Positions 55,538 through 64,000 of a stretch of DNA of 64,000 nucleotides are shown here, piece after piece. The number at the start of each line of letters is the position of its first letter. Position 1 is the first letter of the stretch. Source of the stretch: Streptomyces griseochromogenes (GTDB lineage Bacteria; Actinomycetota; Actinomycetes; Streptomycetales; Streptomycetaceae); NCBI RefSeq assembly GCF_001542625.1, contig NZ_CP016279.1:6510001-6574000 (forward strand), read 5' to 3'. The notes below the pieces were generated by a model that did no database searches, had not been told where the DNA came from, and saw only the letters and a list, made by a program, of their open reading frames with translations. Both the position numbers and the translations under genes were made by a program.

Positions 55538-56950
55538 TCAGATCGCGGGCGCCGCCTGGCTGCCCGCGAGCACCTCCGGCCGGAGCAGGTCCGTCAGCCG
55601 TTCGGCCGGCAGCAGACCCTTCTCCAGGACCAGTTCCGCCACGCCCCGGCCGGTGGCGAGGGCCTCCTTGGCGATGTCGGTGGCAGCCGTGTACCCGATG
55701 TGCGGGTTGAGCGCGGTGACCAGCCCGATGGAGTTCTCGACGGTGGCGCGCAGCCGCTCGGTGTTGGCGGTGATGCCGTCCACGCACCGCTCGGCGAGGG
55801 TGAGGCAGGCGCTCTGCAGGTGCGTGATGCTCTCCGACAGGGAGTGCAGGATGATCGGCTCGAAGGCGTTGAGCTGGAGCTGTCCGGCCTCGGCCGCCAT
55901 GGTGATGGCGACGTCGTTGCCGATCACCTCGAAGGCGACCTGGTTGACGACCTCGGGGATCACCGGGTTGACCTTGCCCGGCATGATCGACGAGCCGGCC
56001 TGCACCGGCGGCAGGTTGATCTCGCCGAGGCCCGCGCGCGGGCCGGAGGAGAGCAGCCGCAGGTCGTTGCAGCTCTTGGAGAGCTTGACCGCGATCCGCT
56101 TGAGCACGCCGGACATCTGGACGAAGGCACCGCAGTCCTGGGTGGCCTCGACGAGGTTGGCCGCGGTGACCAGGGGCAGCCCGGTGATGGCGGCGAGGTG
56201 CCGACGGGCGGCCTCGGCGTATCCGGCCGGGGCGTTGAGGCTGGTGCCGATGGCCGTGGCGCCCAGGTTGATCTCGTGGATCAGCTCGACGGCCTCGGCG
56301 AGGCGGCTGCGGTCCTCCTCGATCATGACGGCGAACGCGGAGAACTCTTGACCGAGCGTCATCGGCACCGCGTCCTGCAACTGTGTACGGCCCATCTTGA
56401 GCACGTCACGGAACTCGAAGGCCTTACGGGCGAAGGCGTCCTGCAGTACGGACATCGCCTTGAGCAGTCCACGTACGGCGAACACCGTCGCTACCTTGAC
56501 GGCGGTCGGGTAGACGTCGTTGGTCGACTGACCCAGGTTGACGTCCTCGTTCGGGTGCAGATGGGTGTACTCGCCCTTGCCGTGGCCGAGCAGCTCCAGC
56601 GCGCGGTTGGCCACGACCTCGTTGGCGTTCATGTTGGTGGACGTGCCGGCGCCGCCCTGGATGACGTCCACGACGAACTGGTCGTGCAGCTTGCCGGCGC
56701 GTATCTCCCGGCAGGCGGCGACGATCGCGTCCGCCTTCCGCCGCTCCAGCAGGCCGAGCTCCGCATTGGCGAGGGCCGCGGCCTCCTTGACGGCGGCCAG
56801 GGCGTCGATCAGGTGCGGGTACGCGGAGATCGGGGTGCCGGTGATGGGGAAGTTCTCCGTCGCGCGCAGGGTGTGGACTCCCCAGTACGCGTCGGCGGGT
56901 ACGTCACGGTCACCGAGCAGGTCGTGTTCGCTTCGGGTGGCGGCGGTCAT
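55538..56950 (-). CDS. aspA: Aspartate ammonia-lyase
   Basis: A 470-residue member of the fumarase/aspartase superfamily. The signature [11 protein letters not shown] lies at about 321. [33 protein letters not shown] and the [15 protein letters not shown] block ([16 protein letters not shown]) confirm the aspartase branch. It deaminates aspartate to fumarate and ammonia in the cytosol. It is the last gene of the asparagine operon: asparaginase is 141 nt upstream on the same strand. Confidence 0.92.
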   Translation of the reverse strand: MTAATRSEHDLLGDRDVPADAYWGVHTLRATENFPITGTPISAYPHLIDALAAVKEAAALANAELGLLERRKADAIVAACREIRAGKLHDQFVVDVIQGGAGTSTNMNANEVVANRALELLGHGKGEYTHLHPNEDVNLGQSTNDVYPTAVKVATVFAVRGLLKAMSVLQDAFARKAFEFRDVLKMGRTQLQDAVPMTLGQEFSAFAVMIEEDRSRLAEAVELIHEINLGATAIGTSLNAPAGYAEAARRHLAAITGLPLVTAANLVEATQDCGAFVQMSGVLKRIAVKLSKSCNDLRLLSSGPRAGLGEINLPPVQAGSSIMPGKVNPVIPEVVNQVAFEVIGNDVAITMAAEAGQLQLNAFEPIILHSLSESITHLQSACLTLAERCVDGITANTERLRATVENSIGLVTALNPHIGYTAATDIAKEALATGRGVAELVLEKGLLPAERLTDLLRPEVLAGSQAAPAI

Positions 56951-57091
56951 GAGGGTGCGGCCTCTTTCTGAAGTACAGAGGTGGTGGCGCCCCTGAAAGG
57001 GGCGCGGGGCGTTGTCGATGTGCGGCTGCCGCCGCGCGGGCGCGGTCGACCACAGTGGACCCGCCGGTCGAAGGCGGCCGATCCGACGGAG

Positions 57092-58108
57092 CTACGCGCA
57101 GGCGGTGAACGCGACCGGGTCCAGCGCGCGTACCGGCCGTACGCACCCCACCGGCTCCCCGCCACCGAGCAGCGGCTCACCCGCGAACCGAGTGAGAAGC
57201 TCCGGGTCGACGCCCGCGCGGGCGAGCGCCGCCGCGGCGACCGGAATACGCGCCCGGTTCGCCCCGTCGGCGATCTTGACGGCGATCGCACGGCCGTCGG
57301 GCAGCGCGGCCACCTGAACGCCCTCGAAGCCGTCCTTGGCGAGCAGCCCGGGCACGGACCGCATCAGCGCGGCGACATCGCGGCCGGAGCCGGAAGCCAT
57401 CTCCGCGTGCTCACGCATGGCGTCGGCCACCCGGGCCTCGGGGGTCCCCGGTACGGCGGTGGTGATGCGGGCGACGGCCCGCGCGAGGCCGTGCAGGGAG
57501 ATGGAGAACAGCGGCGCGCCGCAGCCGTCCACGGTCACGCGGGCGACCCGCTGTCCCGTCAGGTCCTCGACGATCTCGGCGATGGCCTGCTGGAGCGGGT
57601 GCGCCGGGTCGAGGTAGTCCGCCAGGGACCAGTTGTTGAGCTTGGCGGTCCACAGCATCGCCGCGTGCTTGCCGGAGCAGTTCTGGGCGAGGCGGGAGGG
57701 CAGCCGGCCCTCGCGGACCCAGGCGTCCCGCACAACGGGGTCGTACGGCATGTCGGGGACGTTGCGCAGGTCGTCCTCGGCGAGCCCGGCCAGTTCGAGG
57801 ATCCGCCGGGTGCCGGCGAGGTGGCGCTCCTCGCCGGAGTGGCTCGCGGCGGCCAGCGAGAGCAGGTCGCCGTCGAGCGGGAGCCCGGCCCGCAGCATGG
57901 CCACGGCCTGGACGGGCTTGAGGGCCGAGCGCGGGTAGAACGCGGCCTCGATGTCGCCGAGCTGGAACTGGACCTGGCCGTCGGCGCCGAGGACGACGAC
58001 GGAGCCGTAGTGGATGCCCTCGACGACCCCGCCGCGGATGAGGTGGGCGACGGGGGCGTGGAGGGGCTCACGGACGATGGGTGCGTCCGCCGGGGAACTG
58101 CTGTACAT
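57092..58108 (-). CDS. L-asparaginase, Rhizobium etli ReAV-type (class 3)
   Basis: A 338-residue asparaginase of the type first known from Rhizobium etli. It starts MYSSSPADAPIVREPLHAP. Diagnostic motifs are LIRGGVVEGIHYGSVVVLG, PRSALKPVQA with a Ser-x-x-Lys, AAASHSGEERHL and LAQNCSGKHAAMLW, plus a second cysteine in VTVDGCGAPLFSISL; these match the reported zinc-site Cys and active Ser-Lys pairs. It hydrolyses asparagine to aspartate and ammonia. The start has only a weak ribosome site (AGGCAG). It lies 32 nt after ansP and is followed by aspA, the natural next step. Confidence 0.87.
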   Translation of the reverse strand: MYSSSPADAPIVREPLHAPVAHLIRGGVVEGIHYGSVVVLGADGQVQFQLGDIEAAFYPRSALKPVQAVAMLRAGLPLDGDLLSLAAASHSGEERHLAGTRRILELAGLAEDDLRNVPDMPYDPVVRDAWVREGRLPSRLAQNCSGKHAAMLWTAKLNNWSLADYLDPAHPLQQAIAEIVEDLTGQRVARVTVDGCGAPLFSISLHGLARAVARITTAVPGTPEARVADAMREHAEMASGSGRDVAALMRSVPGLLAKDGFEGVQVAALPDGRAIAVKIADGANRARIPVAAAALARAGVDPELLTRFAGEPLLGGGEPVGCVRPVRALDPVAFTACA

Positions 58109-58140
58109 CACTGCCTGCTTGTCAGGGAGCCCTGCGTGGG

Positions 58141-59583
58141 TCACGCGTCGGCTCCGGTGGTGGACGAGCGCGCTATTCGGCCGCGGATGGCGTACCAGCC
58201 CGCGACCAGCGCTGCGACGATCAGCGGCAGGCACAGCACGGTCGTGCGTCCGGCGCCGCCGTCGGCGTACATGAGGACCAGGACGGAGGCGAGGAACGCC
58301 AGCGTCACGACTTCGGTCCAGGGGGAGCCCGGCAGCCGGTAGGAGGGCCGGGCCAGTTCGCCGTTCTGGGTCTTCCGCCAGAACAGCAGGTGACAGATCA
58401 TGATCATGCCCCAGGTGGCGAGGATGCCGATCGCGGCGAAGTTCAGGACGATCTCGAAGGCGTCCGCCGGGACGACGTAGTTCAGGCCGACGCCGAGGAC
58501 ACAGATACCGCTGGTGAGCAGGATCCCGCCGTACGGGACCTGGCTGCGGCTCATCCTCGCGGTGAATTTCGGGGCCGAGCCGCTCACGGCCATGGAGCGC
58601 AGGATGCGGCCGGTGGAGTACAGGCCGGAGTTGAGCGAGGACATGGCCGCGGTGAGCACGACCAGGTTCATCACGTCGCCGGCCGCGGGGACGCCGATGT
58701 GGGACAGAACCGTCACGAAGGGGCTCTCGCCGGCCTTGTACACGTTCCAGGGCAGGAGCATCGAGAGCAGGACGACCGAGCCGACGTAGAACAGGCCCAC
58801 GCGCCACATGATCGAGTTGATCGCCTTCGGCATGATCTTCTCGGGGTTCTCGGTCTCGCCCGCCGCGACGCCGACCAGCTCGACGGAGGCGTAGGCGAAG
58901 ACGACGCCCTGGATGATCAGCAGCATGGGCAGCAGGCCGTTCGGGAAGACGCCGCCGTTGTCGGTGATCAGGGACGGGCCCGGGTGGTGGCCGTCGACCG
59001 GGTGCTGGGTGGCCAGCAGGTAGATGCCGATGCACATGAAGATCACCAGCGCGCTGACCTTGACGATCGCGAACCAGAACTCCAGTTCGCCGAAGATCTT
59101 CACCGAGATCAGGTTCACGGTGAGGACCACGGCCAGGGCGATCAGTGCGATCACCCACTGCGGGATGTCGGAGAACATGCCCCAGTAGTGGGTGTAGGTG
59201 GCCACCGCCGTGATGTCGGCGATGCCGGTGGTCGCCCAGTTGAGGAAGTACATCCAGCCCGCGGTGTAGGCGCCCCTCTCGCCGAGGAACTCCCGGGCGT
59301 AGGACACGAAGGCGCCGGAGGAGGGGCGGTAGAGGACCAGCTCGCCGAGGGCGCGGACGACGAGGAAGGCGAAGACGCCGCAGACGGCGTACGCCACGAA
59401 CAGGGAGGGTCCGGCGTCGGCGAGCCGGCCGCCCGCGCCGAGGAAGAGGCCGGTGCCGATGGCACCGCCGATGGCGATCATGTTGACGTGCCGGTGCTTC
59501 AGCGACTTGCTGTACCCGGCGTCTCCGGCGTCGACATGACCGGACGAGGGGCGCGTCTCGTCTTTGAGGTGCTGCTCGCTCAC
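58141..59583 (-). CDS. ansP: L-asparagine permease (APC family)
   Basis: A 480-residue amino-acid permease with about 12 membrane spans. The N-terminus has [26 protein letters not shown], the substrate-binding first helix of the APC superfamily. [40 protein letters not shown] and a C-terminal [21 protein letters not shown] are typical of AnsP/GabP-type carriers. GTG 59583 overlaps the gntR stop by 4 nt. The neighbours (asparaginase, AspA) make asparagine the likely substrate. Confidence 0.85.
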   Translation of the reverse strand: MSEQHLKDETRPSSGHVDAGDAGYSKSLKHRHVNMIAIGGAIGTGLFLGAGGRLADAGPSLFVAYAVCGVFAFLVVRALGELVLYRPSSGAFVSYAREFLGERGAYTAGWMYFLNWATTGIADITAVATYTHYWGMFSDIPQWVIALIALAVVLTVNLISVKIFGELEFWFAIVKVSALVIFMCIGIYLLATQHPVDGHHPGPSLITDNGGVFPNGLLPMLLIIQGVVFAYASVELVGVAAGETENPEKIMPKAINSIMWRVGLFYVGSVVLLSMLLPWNVYKAGESPFVTVLSHIGVPAAGDVMNLVVLTAAMSSLNSGLYSTGRILRSMAVSGSAPKFTARMSRSQVPYGGILLTSGICVLGVGLNYVVPADAFEIVLNFAAIGILATWGMIMICHLLFWRKTQNGELARPSYRLPGSPWTEVVTLAFLASVLVLMYADGGAGRTTVLCLPLIVAALVAGWYAIRGRIARSSTTGADA

Positions 59584-60311
59584 GCCTCGGGTCCGCCTTC
59601 CGTGGGGAGGTCCGTGCGCCCGGGGCGCACGATGTCGGTGAGGGTCGTCTCGACGCGGTCGAGGTGATGGCTCATGGCCTCGACGGCGTCGTGCTCGGAA
59701 CCGTCGATCAGCGCTTCGACGATCGCGCGGTGCTCCCGGTTGGACTGCTCACGGCGCCCGCCCAGCTCGTTGAGGAAGGCCGACTGACGCGCCAGTGCGT
59801 CGCGGATCTCCTCGATGACCCGGCGGAAGACCGGGTTCTGGGCGGCCTCGGCCACGGCGAGGTGGAAGAGGGTGTCCATCGCGACCCATGCGGTGGTGTC
59901 CGTCTCCCTTTCCATGCGGTCCAGGAGGTGGGCCAGGTGGTCCAGGTCCTCCGGGGTGCGGCGCGCGGCCGCGTAGCCGGCGACCGGGATCTCGATGTGA
60001 CGGCGCACTTCGAGCAGGTCGCTGGCCGCGTAGTCGCCGAAGGTGGGATCCTCTACGGCGCTGGCGACGACGAAGGTGCCCTTTCCGGTCCGGGAGACCG
60101 TCAGGCCCATCGTCTGCAGCGCGCGCAGCGCCTCGCGGAGCACGGGCCGGGACACCTCGAGGGTGCGGCACAGCTCGGCCTCGGAGGGGAGCTTGTCGCC
60201 TATGGCGTACTCGCCGCGTTCGATGGCGCCGCGGAGGTGGCCGAGGACCGCTTCCATGGCACTGACGCGCCGCGGAGCCGGGCCACCTGTCTGGCTGTCT
60301 GACAGGTTCAC
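59580..60311 (-). CDS. GntR family regulator, FadR/FCD type
   Basis: A 243-residue regulator. The winged helix is [30 protein letters not shown] at about 41-70. An all-helical FCD domain (about 90-235) follows, with [19 protein letters not shown], the metal/effector His segment [12 protein letters not shown], and [14 protein letters not shown], the usual ligand-binding His sites. It is the first gene of the asparagine operon and should control it, perhaps in response to aspartate, fumarate or asparagine. It starts at GTG 60311 with AGGA upstream. Confidence 0.85.
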   Translation of the reverse strand: MNLSDSQTGGPAPRRVSAMEAVLGHLRGAIERGEYAIGDKLPSEAELCRTLEVSRPVLREALRALQTMGLTVSRTGKGTFVVASAVEDPTFGDYAASDLLEVRRHIEIPVAGYAAARRTPEDLDHLAHLLDRMERETDTTAWVAMDTLFHLAVAEAAQNPVFRRVIEEIRDALARQSAFLNELGGRREQSNREHRAIVEALIDGSEHDAVEAMSHHLDRVETTLTDIVRPGRTDLPTEGGPEA

Positions 60312-60369
60312 GGGAGCGATCCTGCGGGTTGCATCAGGGAACTGTCAAGGCGTCGCGGAAGGAAACATT

Positions 60370-60410
60370 CACGGGGTGCGGCGCCTGAATACAGGCATCC
60401 GCACCCCGTG
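60370..60410 (-). terminator. Terminator hairpin after uppP
   Basis: A perfect 12-bp stem (60370-60381 with 60399-60410) closes a 17-nt loop. It begins 18 nt after the uppP stop (minus strand) and ends 58 nt before the gntR start, so it separates uppP from the asparagine operon. Confidence 0.8.
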
Positions 60411-60428
60411 GGTGACGAGAGGCTCGGC

Positions 60429-61265
60429 TCAGCTGTTGAGCGTGCCGGTCGCGAGCAGGCCGATCAGGCCCGCGCCGATGACGATCCGGTAGATCACGAA
60501 GGCGTTGAAGGAGTGCTTGGCGACGAACTTCAGCAGCCAGGCGATGGAGGCGTAGGCGACGACGAAGGAGACGATCGTGCCGACGGCCAGCGGGGCGGCG
60601 CCGACGCCCGCGCCGAGGGCGTCCTTCAGCTCGTAGATGCCCGCGCCGGTCAGGGCCGGGATGCCGAGGAAGAAGGACAGCCGGGTGGCGGCGACGCGGT
60701 CCAGGTCCAGGATGAGCGCGGTGGACATGGTGGCGCCGGAGCGGGAGAAGCCGGGGAAGAGCAGGGCGAGGATCTGCGAGCAGCCGACCAGCATCGCGTC
60801 CTTGAAGGAGGTGTCGTCCTCACCACGCTTGTGCCGGCCCATCTGGTCCGCGCACCACATCACCACGGAGCCGGCGATCAGCGAGCCGGCGACCACCCAC
60901 AGCGAGGCGAGCGGACCGTCGATCAACGGCTTGGCGGCAAGACCGACCAGGACGATCGGGATGGTCGCGTAGATCACCCACCAGGCGAACTTGTAGTCGT
61001 GGTGGTAGCGCTCCTCGCGGTTGGTCACACCGCGGAACCAGGCGGAGACGATCCGCTTGATGTCCTTGAAGAAGTACACGAGCACGGCGGCGATCGCGCC
61101 GACCTGGATGACGGCGGAGAATCCGACGACCGACTTGTCGTCGACGGGAATGTCCATGAGCCCCTCGGCGATCTTGAGGTGGCCGGTGGAGGACACGGGG
61201 AGGAACTCGGTCACCCCCTCGACCACTCCGAGGACGACCGCTTGACCGACGGTGATGGCGCTCAT
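60429..61265 (-). CDS. uppP: Undecaprenyl-diphosphate phosphatase
   Basis: A 278-residue integral membrane protein with about eight spans. The catalytic signature EGVTEFLPVSSTGHL lies near residue 17, and the second motif GFSRSGATMSTALI is at about 165. It recycles undecaprenyl phosphate from its diphosphate for cell-wall synthesis; BacA-type members also give bacitracin tolerance. It stands in its own transcription unit, with a hairpin terminator after it. Confidence 0.92.
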   Translation of the reverse strand: MSAITVGQAVVLGVVEGVTEFLPVSSTGHLKIAEGLMDIPVDDKSVVGFSAVIQVGAIAAVLVYFFKDIKRIVSAWFRGVTNREERYHHDYKFAWWVIYATIPIVLVGLAAKPLIDGPLASLWVVAGSLIAGSVVMWCADQMGRHKRGEDDTSFKDAMLVGCSQILALLFPGFSRSGATMSTALILDLDRVAATRLSFFLGIPALTGAGIYELKDALGAGVGAAPLAVGTIVSFVVAYASIAWLLKFVAKHSFNAFVIYRIVIGAGLIGLLATGTLNS

Positions 61266-61292
61266 GGGATCCAGTTCTGAGGAAAGTTGGTC

Positions 61293-61310
61293 GACAGTGC
61301 TGTAGACAGT
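61293..61310. promoter_or_regulatory. Direct/inverted repeat upstream of uppP
   Basis: GACAGT occurs at 61293-61298 and 61305-61310, 12 bp apart. Between them CTGTAGACAG (61300-61309) is a palindrome with 4-bp arms. The block lies 28 nt from the uppP start on its upstream side and may be an operator of a cell-wall stress regulator. Confidence 0.35.
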
Positions 61311-61340
61311 ACTTGCTGCGGGCGGCCGTACGCCACGCTC

Positions 61341-61715
61341 CTAGGCCCACAGGGCTCCGGCCAGGGACACTCCGGCGAAGGCCGCTCCGAGCCCCGCCAC
61401 CACGCTCGCGACGACGTTGGCGGCAGCGTAGAGCCCGGAGCCGGCCTCGGTCAGCCGCAGGGTCTCGTAGGAGAAGGTCGAGTATGTCGTCAGGGCGCCG
61501 CACAGTCCGGTGCCCAGCAGCAGCTGAAGGTGCGAGCCGGCGGCACCTGCCGAGACGGCGCCGGTCAGCAGGCCCAGAATCAGACAGCCGAAGACATTCA
61601 CCACGAACGTACCCCAGGGGAAGAGAGAGTCGTGGCGGGCCTGAATGGCCCGGTCGGTGAGATATCGCATGGGTGCGCCGACCACGGCCCCCAGCACGAC
61701 CAGCAGCCAGTTCAC
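61341..61715 (-). CDS. crcB: Fluoride channel protein CrcB/Fluc (second subunit)
   Basis: A 124-residue four-span protein. [16 protein letters not shown] is the conserved N-terminal motif, [21 protein letters not shown] holds the pore Asn, and [19 protein letters not shown] is the phenylalanine/threonine pore block. Fluc channels export fluoride as antiparallel dimers. A second crcB lies upstream in the same operon with a DUF190 gene between, so the two may form a heterodimer. The start overlaps the DUF190 stop by 4 nt. Confidence 0.87.
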   Translation of the reverse strand: MNWLLVVLGAVVGAPMRYLTDRAIQARHDSLFPWGTFVVNVFGCLILGLLTGAVSAGAAGSHLQLLLGTGLCGALTTYSTFSYETLRLTEAGSGLYAAANVVASVVAGLGAAFAGVSLAGALWA

Positions 61716-62092
61716 AACGACTTCTTACCCTTCGGATCGGCTTCGTCCGGGCCCGATCCGCGGCCCACGTACCGAACGACCTCGCACTCCTCCAGGGTCA
61801 CGAGCCCCTCGCCGACGAGTTCGTCCAGCTGCGGCAGGAACGCCCGGATCCGCTCCGTGGTGTCCACGACGACGATCGCCACCGGCAGGTCCTCGCTCAG
61901 GGACAGCAGCCGGGAGGTGTGGATGCGGGAGGAGGCGCCGAAGCCCTCGATGCCCCGGAAGACGCTGGCGCCGGCGAGTCCGGCGGCGTGCGCGCGGTGC
62001 ACGATCTCGGAGTAGAGGGGCTTGTGGTGCCAGGTGTCGTCCTCGCCGATGTAGACGGTCAGCCGCAGGGCCGGGCCGGTGAGTGCCGTCAT
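61712..62092 (-). CDS. DUF190 family (PII/CutA-like) protein
   Basis: A 126-residue small cytosolic protein. The ferredoxin-like PII/CutA fold of DUF190 is shown by [40 protein letters not shown] and [14 protein letters not shown]. It commonly sits beside crcB and may regulate or assemble the fluoride channel; its biochemical role is not proven. Overlaps both crcB genes by 4 nt. Confidence 0.83.
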   Translation of the reverse strand: MTALTGPALRLTVYIGEDDTWHHKPLYSEIVHRAHAAGLAGASVFRGIEGFGASSRIHTSRLLSLSEDLPVAIVVVDTTERIRAFLPQLDELVGEGLVTLEECEVVRYVGRGSGPDEADPKGKKSL

Positions 62093-62550
62093 CGCTGCCT
62101 CCGGGTGAGCACCAGGCGGGCGGCGGCCGAGGCCAGCCACACCGCCGCGAGGGCCGCGAAGAGGGTCGCGGCGAGGTAGGCCAGCCCGGTGCGGGGATGG
62201 CCGGCGTCGACCAGTCTGCGGATGTCGACGGCGTAGGTGGAGAACGTGGTGAAGCCGCCGAGCACTCCGGTGCCGAAGAACGGGCGGACGAGACGGTGGG
62301 CGGCCCACACGTCGGTGATCAGCACCATGAACACGCCGATCACGGCGCAGCCGATGACGTTGGTCCAGAAGGTCGCCCACGGGAAGCCGCCCACCGGGCT
62401 GGGCCAGGCCAGGGTGAGCGCGTAGCGGGCCGTCGCTCCCAGGGCGCCGCCCACGGCGACCACGGCGACGATGGGGGCCTGGGAGCGCCATTCGGACCGC
62501 CGCGGGGGTCCGGGGCGGACGCGGACGCTCTCGGCTTCCGGGGCTGTCAT
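62089..62550 (-). CDS. crcB: Fluoride channel protein CrcB/Fluc (first subunit)
   Basis: A 153-residue four-span protein with a charged, Arg-rich N-terminus (about 1-25). [36 protein letters not shown] with the pore Asn, and [12 protein letters not shown] with the Phe/Thr pore block identify the Fluc family. It begins the crcB-DUF190-crcB operon; the ATG has AGGAGA 9 nt upstream. No fluoride riboswitch could be recognised in the leader. Confidence 0.87.
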   Translation of the reverse strand: MTAPEAESVRVRPGPPRRSEWRSQAPIVAVVAVGGALGATARYALTLAWPSPVGGFPWATFWTNVIGCAVIGVFMVLITDVWAAHRLVRPFFGTGVLGGFTTFSTYAVDIRRLVDAGHPRTGLAYLAATLFAALAAVWLASAAARLVLTRRQR

Positions 62551-62712
62551 GCTCGTACGTCTCCTGTTCGGGCCTGCCCCGACGGGTGATCACGGCCGGG
62601 CACCAGGGTACCGTCGCGTCGTCTGAGGGAGGACCGCGGGCGGACCTCGACGCCCGGCTCCGGGAGGGTGCGCGAAGCCTCACGTGTGTCCAGAGGGGCG
62701 GGCGAGCCCCCT

Positions 62713-63003
62713 TCACCAGCCCTTCTCGAACATCCGGGCCACCTCGGCGATGCGGATCTCGTCGCGCCGGTAGTGCGTGCGCCAGCGGATCCGGCGGGTG
62801 TGCAGCAGGCCCAAGGCGCTGAGGAAGTCGAGATGGGCGGCGGCCGTCCGGCGGGGGACGCCGAGCTTGGCCGCCACCGCCCGTGCGGTGACTCCGGTCT
62901 CGGCGGGGTCGCCGTGACAACGCCCGGCCGGGAAGTGGGCCGCCGGATCCTTGAGCCAGTTCAGGATGGTCTGCCGTATGCGGCCCGAGGGGGTCCCCAT
63001 CAT
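62713..63003 (-). CDS. Small winged-helix (ArsR-like) transcriptional regulator
   Basis: A 96-residue protein: [16 protein letters not shown], then [29 protein letters not shown] as the helix-turn-helix and [20 protein letters not shown] as the wing. The length is just one winged-helix domain. Segment [16 protein letters not shown] is of the type seen in actinobacterial single-domain regulators. ATG 63003 has GGAGG 8 nt ahead. It is not linked to the crcB operon (162-nt gap). Confidence 0.75.
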   Translation of the reverse strand: MMGTPSGRIRQTILNWLKDPAAHFPAGRCHGDPAETGVTARAVAAKLGVPRRTAAAHLDFLSALGLLHTRRIRWRTHYRRDEIRIAEVARMFEKGW

Positions 63004-63183
63004 CTGTCTCGCCTCCGTCCCCGGCCTCCTCGTGCGTATTCCCACTCTCGCGCAGCGGTCACCCTCCCGTACCGGACTCTCCCGCCCTTGTCCGGTACCG
63101 AACGGCCGCTCGCGCCGGACCCGTTCACGGGAACGGGACGGGGCCCGGCCGTCCCCTTACGGCCGGGCCCCGTCAGAGGTGGT

Positions 63184-63726
63184 TCAGCGGTGGCCGAACC
63201 ACGTCATGGTGGAGAGCGCCTTGTCGTCGTAGCCGAACAGGGCCTGGTTCTCCCGGCCGTTGCCGGAGGAGGCGTCGGCCGGGTCCCGGCCGCTGCCGGC
63301 GACGGCGGTCCACGTCGCCTCCCAGTTGAAGACGCCGAGACCGCGGCCGTTCGGGACCGCCTCCACGATGCTCGCCACGTCGCTCATCCACCTGGTCTGT
63401 CCGGCCACGGTCGCGGGGTGGCCGGAGACCAGCTCACCGGTGGTGTCGATCTGGTGCGGCGAGAACTCCTCCACGGTGAGGCCGAGGAGCTCGCGCAGCG
63501 CCGCCCGGATGGGCGCCCTCGTGGACGGCGTCGTGCTCATCGCGCCTTCGGAGCCGCGAGCCACGTGCGCGAGGGAGTTGCGGGCCATCTGGCCGGGAGT
63601 CTTGGCGGGGTTGCGGGGCTGCCGGTTGACACCCGAGGTGGAGTGCTCCAGCAGCAGCCAGGGGGCGCCGTGGTGCGGCGTGCGTCCGCGTGAGCCGGGC
63701 GCCTCACGGGGTGCCTGGAAAGGCCG
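63184..63726 (-). pseudogene. Decayed GH42 beta-galactosidase / GH53 galactanase remnant
   Basis: Read from 63726 downward, one open frame carries pieces of two enzymes. First comes PWLLLEHSTSGVNRQPRN, AKTPGQMARNSLAHVARG, the active-site end of GH42 beta-galactosidases. Then the frame jumps to a GH42 linker-like piece, PIRAALRELLGLTVEEFSP. Finally DTTGELVSGHPATVAGQ to QALFGYDDKALSTMTWFGHR matches the C-terminus of GH53 arabinogalactan endo-beta-1,4-galactanases. The catalytic bodies of both are missing, so this is a remnant of a galactan-utilisation locus fused by deletions. The first 20 residues of the frame resemble nothing. No ribosome site precedes a start. Confidence 0.7.
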
Positions 63727-64000
63727 TCAGTCGTCTGCCGCGCCGTTGTGGCCGGTCGCGCCCGTGCGGCGGGGCCGCATGTGCAACACGGCCCCACGCT
63801 CCTTCGGGCGCTGGCGCGCCCCGGGGCGGACCAGCCCGGTCTCATAGGCGAGGACGACCACCTGGGCTCGATCGCGTAGGCCCAGCTTGGCGAAGATGCG
63901 GGCCACGTGGGACTTGACCGTGGCCTCGCTGAGCGTCAGCTCGGCGGCCAGCTCCATGTTGGACAGGCCGCGGCCCATCAGGGTCAGCACCTCCCGCTCG
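63727..64000 (-). CDS. LuxR-type response regulator, C-terminal part (truncated by window edge)
   Basis: The C-terminal 91 codons are in the window; the gene continues past position 64000. The visible part is the LuxR DNA-binding helix-turn-helix: [54 protein letters not shown]. This is the NarL/FixJ family. The tail ends with an unusual [14 protein letters not shown], whose coding DNA is one copy of the 33-bp repeat. Confidence 0.85.
   Translation of the reverse strand, partial: EREVLTLMGRGLSNMELAAELTLSEATVKSHVARIFAKLGLRDRAQVVVLAYETGLVRPGARQRPKERGAVLHMRPRRTGATGHNGAADD
63744..63776. repeat. Copy of a 33-bp dispersed repeat
   Basis: 31 of 33 positions match 46982-47014, same orientation. Here it lies inside the 3' end of the LuxR-type gene and codes for its [14 protein letters not shown] tail. 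Confidence 0.7.

Noticed and set aside
62551..62712. Fluoride riboswitch in the crcB operon leader
   Set aside because: The expected conserved pseudoknot segments could not be found on the minus strand upstream of the first crcB.

Overview
The window looks like a Streptomyces (or close relative) chromosome. Coding DNA has very high GC, GTG and TTG starts are common, and genes often overlap by 4 nt. The gene families are also typical: a DUF6479 protein, DhaKLM, paired PadR regulators, a SpoIIE-type phosphatase, a second short Rho, bacterial NO synthase, and a GH75 chitosanase. No rRNA, tRNA, CRISPR array, insertion sequence or prophage was seen. One in-frame TTA (bldA-type) codon was noticed, near the end of the flavohemoglobin gene.

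Layout. 0-7.3 kb: a DUF6479 membrane protein, an RpiB-like isomerase, and a minus-strand operon of an L-glutamate-oxidase-like flavoenzyme, a ThDP-dependent 2-oxoacid decarboxylase and an AidA/PixA protein, followed by about 1.46 kb of non-coding DNA. 7.3-12 kb: flavohemoglobin plus NO synthase, then a divergent ArsR/MFS pair. 12-14.2 kb: dhaKLM with a perfect terminator palindrome. 14.2-24.1 kb: secreted proteins (GH75 chitosanase, FnIII lipoprotein, others), a fadH-padR operon divergent from a tautomerase, and a PAS-GAF-SpoIIE phosphatase. 24.1-29.3 kb: a PrmC-like methyltransferase divergent from a three-gene MoxR/VWA-metallopeptidase locus that carries six tandem 12-bp repeats. 29.3-35.2 kb: a MarR regulator preceded by a 19-codon coupled small ORF, divergent from a DUF3533-like membrane protein, then GNAT/quinone reductase and a molybdopterin oxidoreductase/ferredoxin reductase pair. 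35.4-43.1 kb: acetylxylan esterase, GntR, PadR/methyltransferase, SnoaL, P450 and a short Rho. 43.2-46.9 kb: a D,D-carboxypeptidase and two polyprenol-phosphate-mannose-type mannosyltransferases. 47-55.2 kb: glutaminase, a beta-helix lipoprotein and a minus-strand UDP-sugar/processive glycosyltransferase operon (uxs-like, GT2, galE, ugd). 55.5-60.3 kb: an asparagine catabolic operon (gntR, ansP, asparaginase, aspA). 60.4-64 kb: uppP, a crcB-DUF190-crcB fluoride operon, a small winged-helix regulator, a decayed GH42/GH53 galactan-utilisation remnant and the end of a LuxR-type response regulator.

How genes work together. The oxidase and ThDP enzyme could convert an amino acid to a 2-oxoacid and then an aldehyde. 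NO synthase makes NO, while flavohemoglobin removes it or could supply electrons. DhaK/L/M phosphorylate dihydroxyacetone. The GntR-AnsP-asparaginase-AspA set takes asparagine to fumarate and ammonia. Ugd, the Uxs-like enzyme and GalE would supply UDP-sugars to the GT2 membrane synthase, and the convergent beta-helix lipoprotein may act on the product. Functions are inferred from sequence recognition only; no database search was run.
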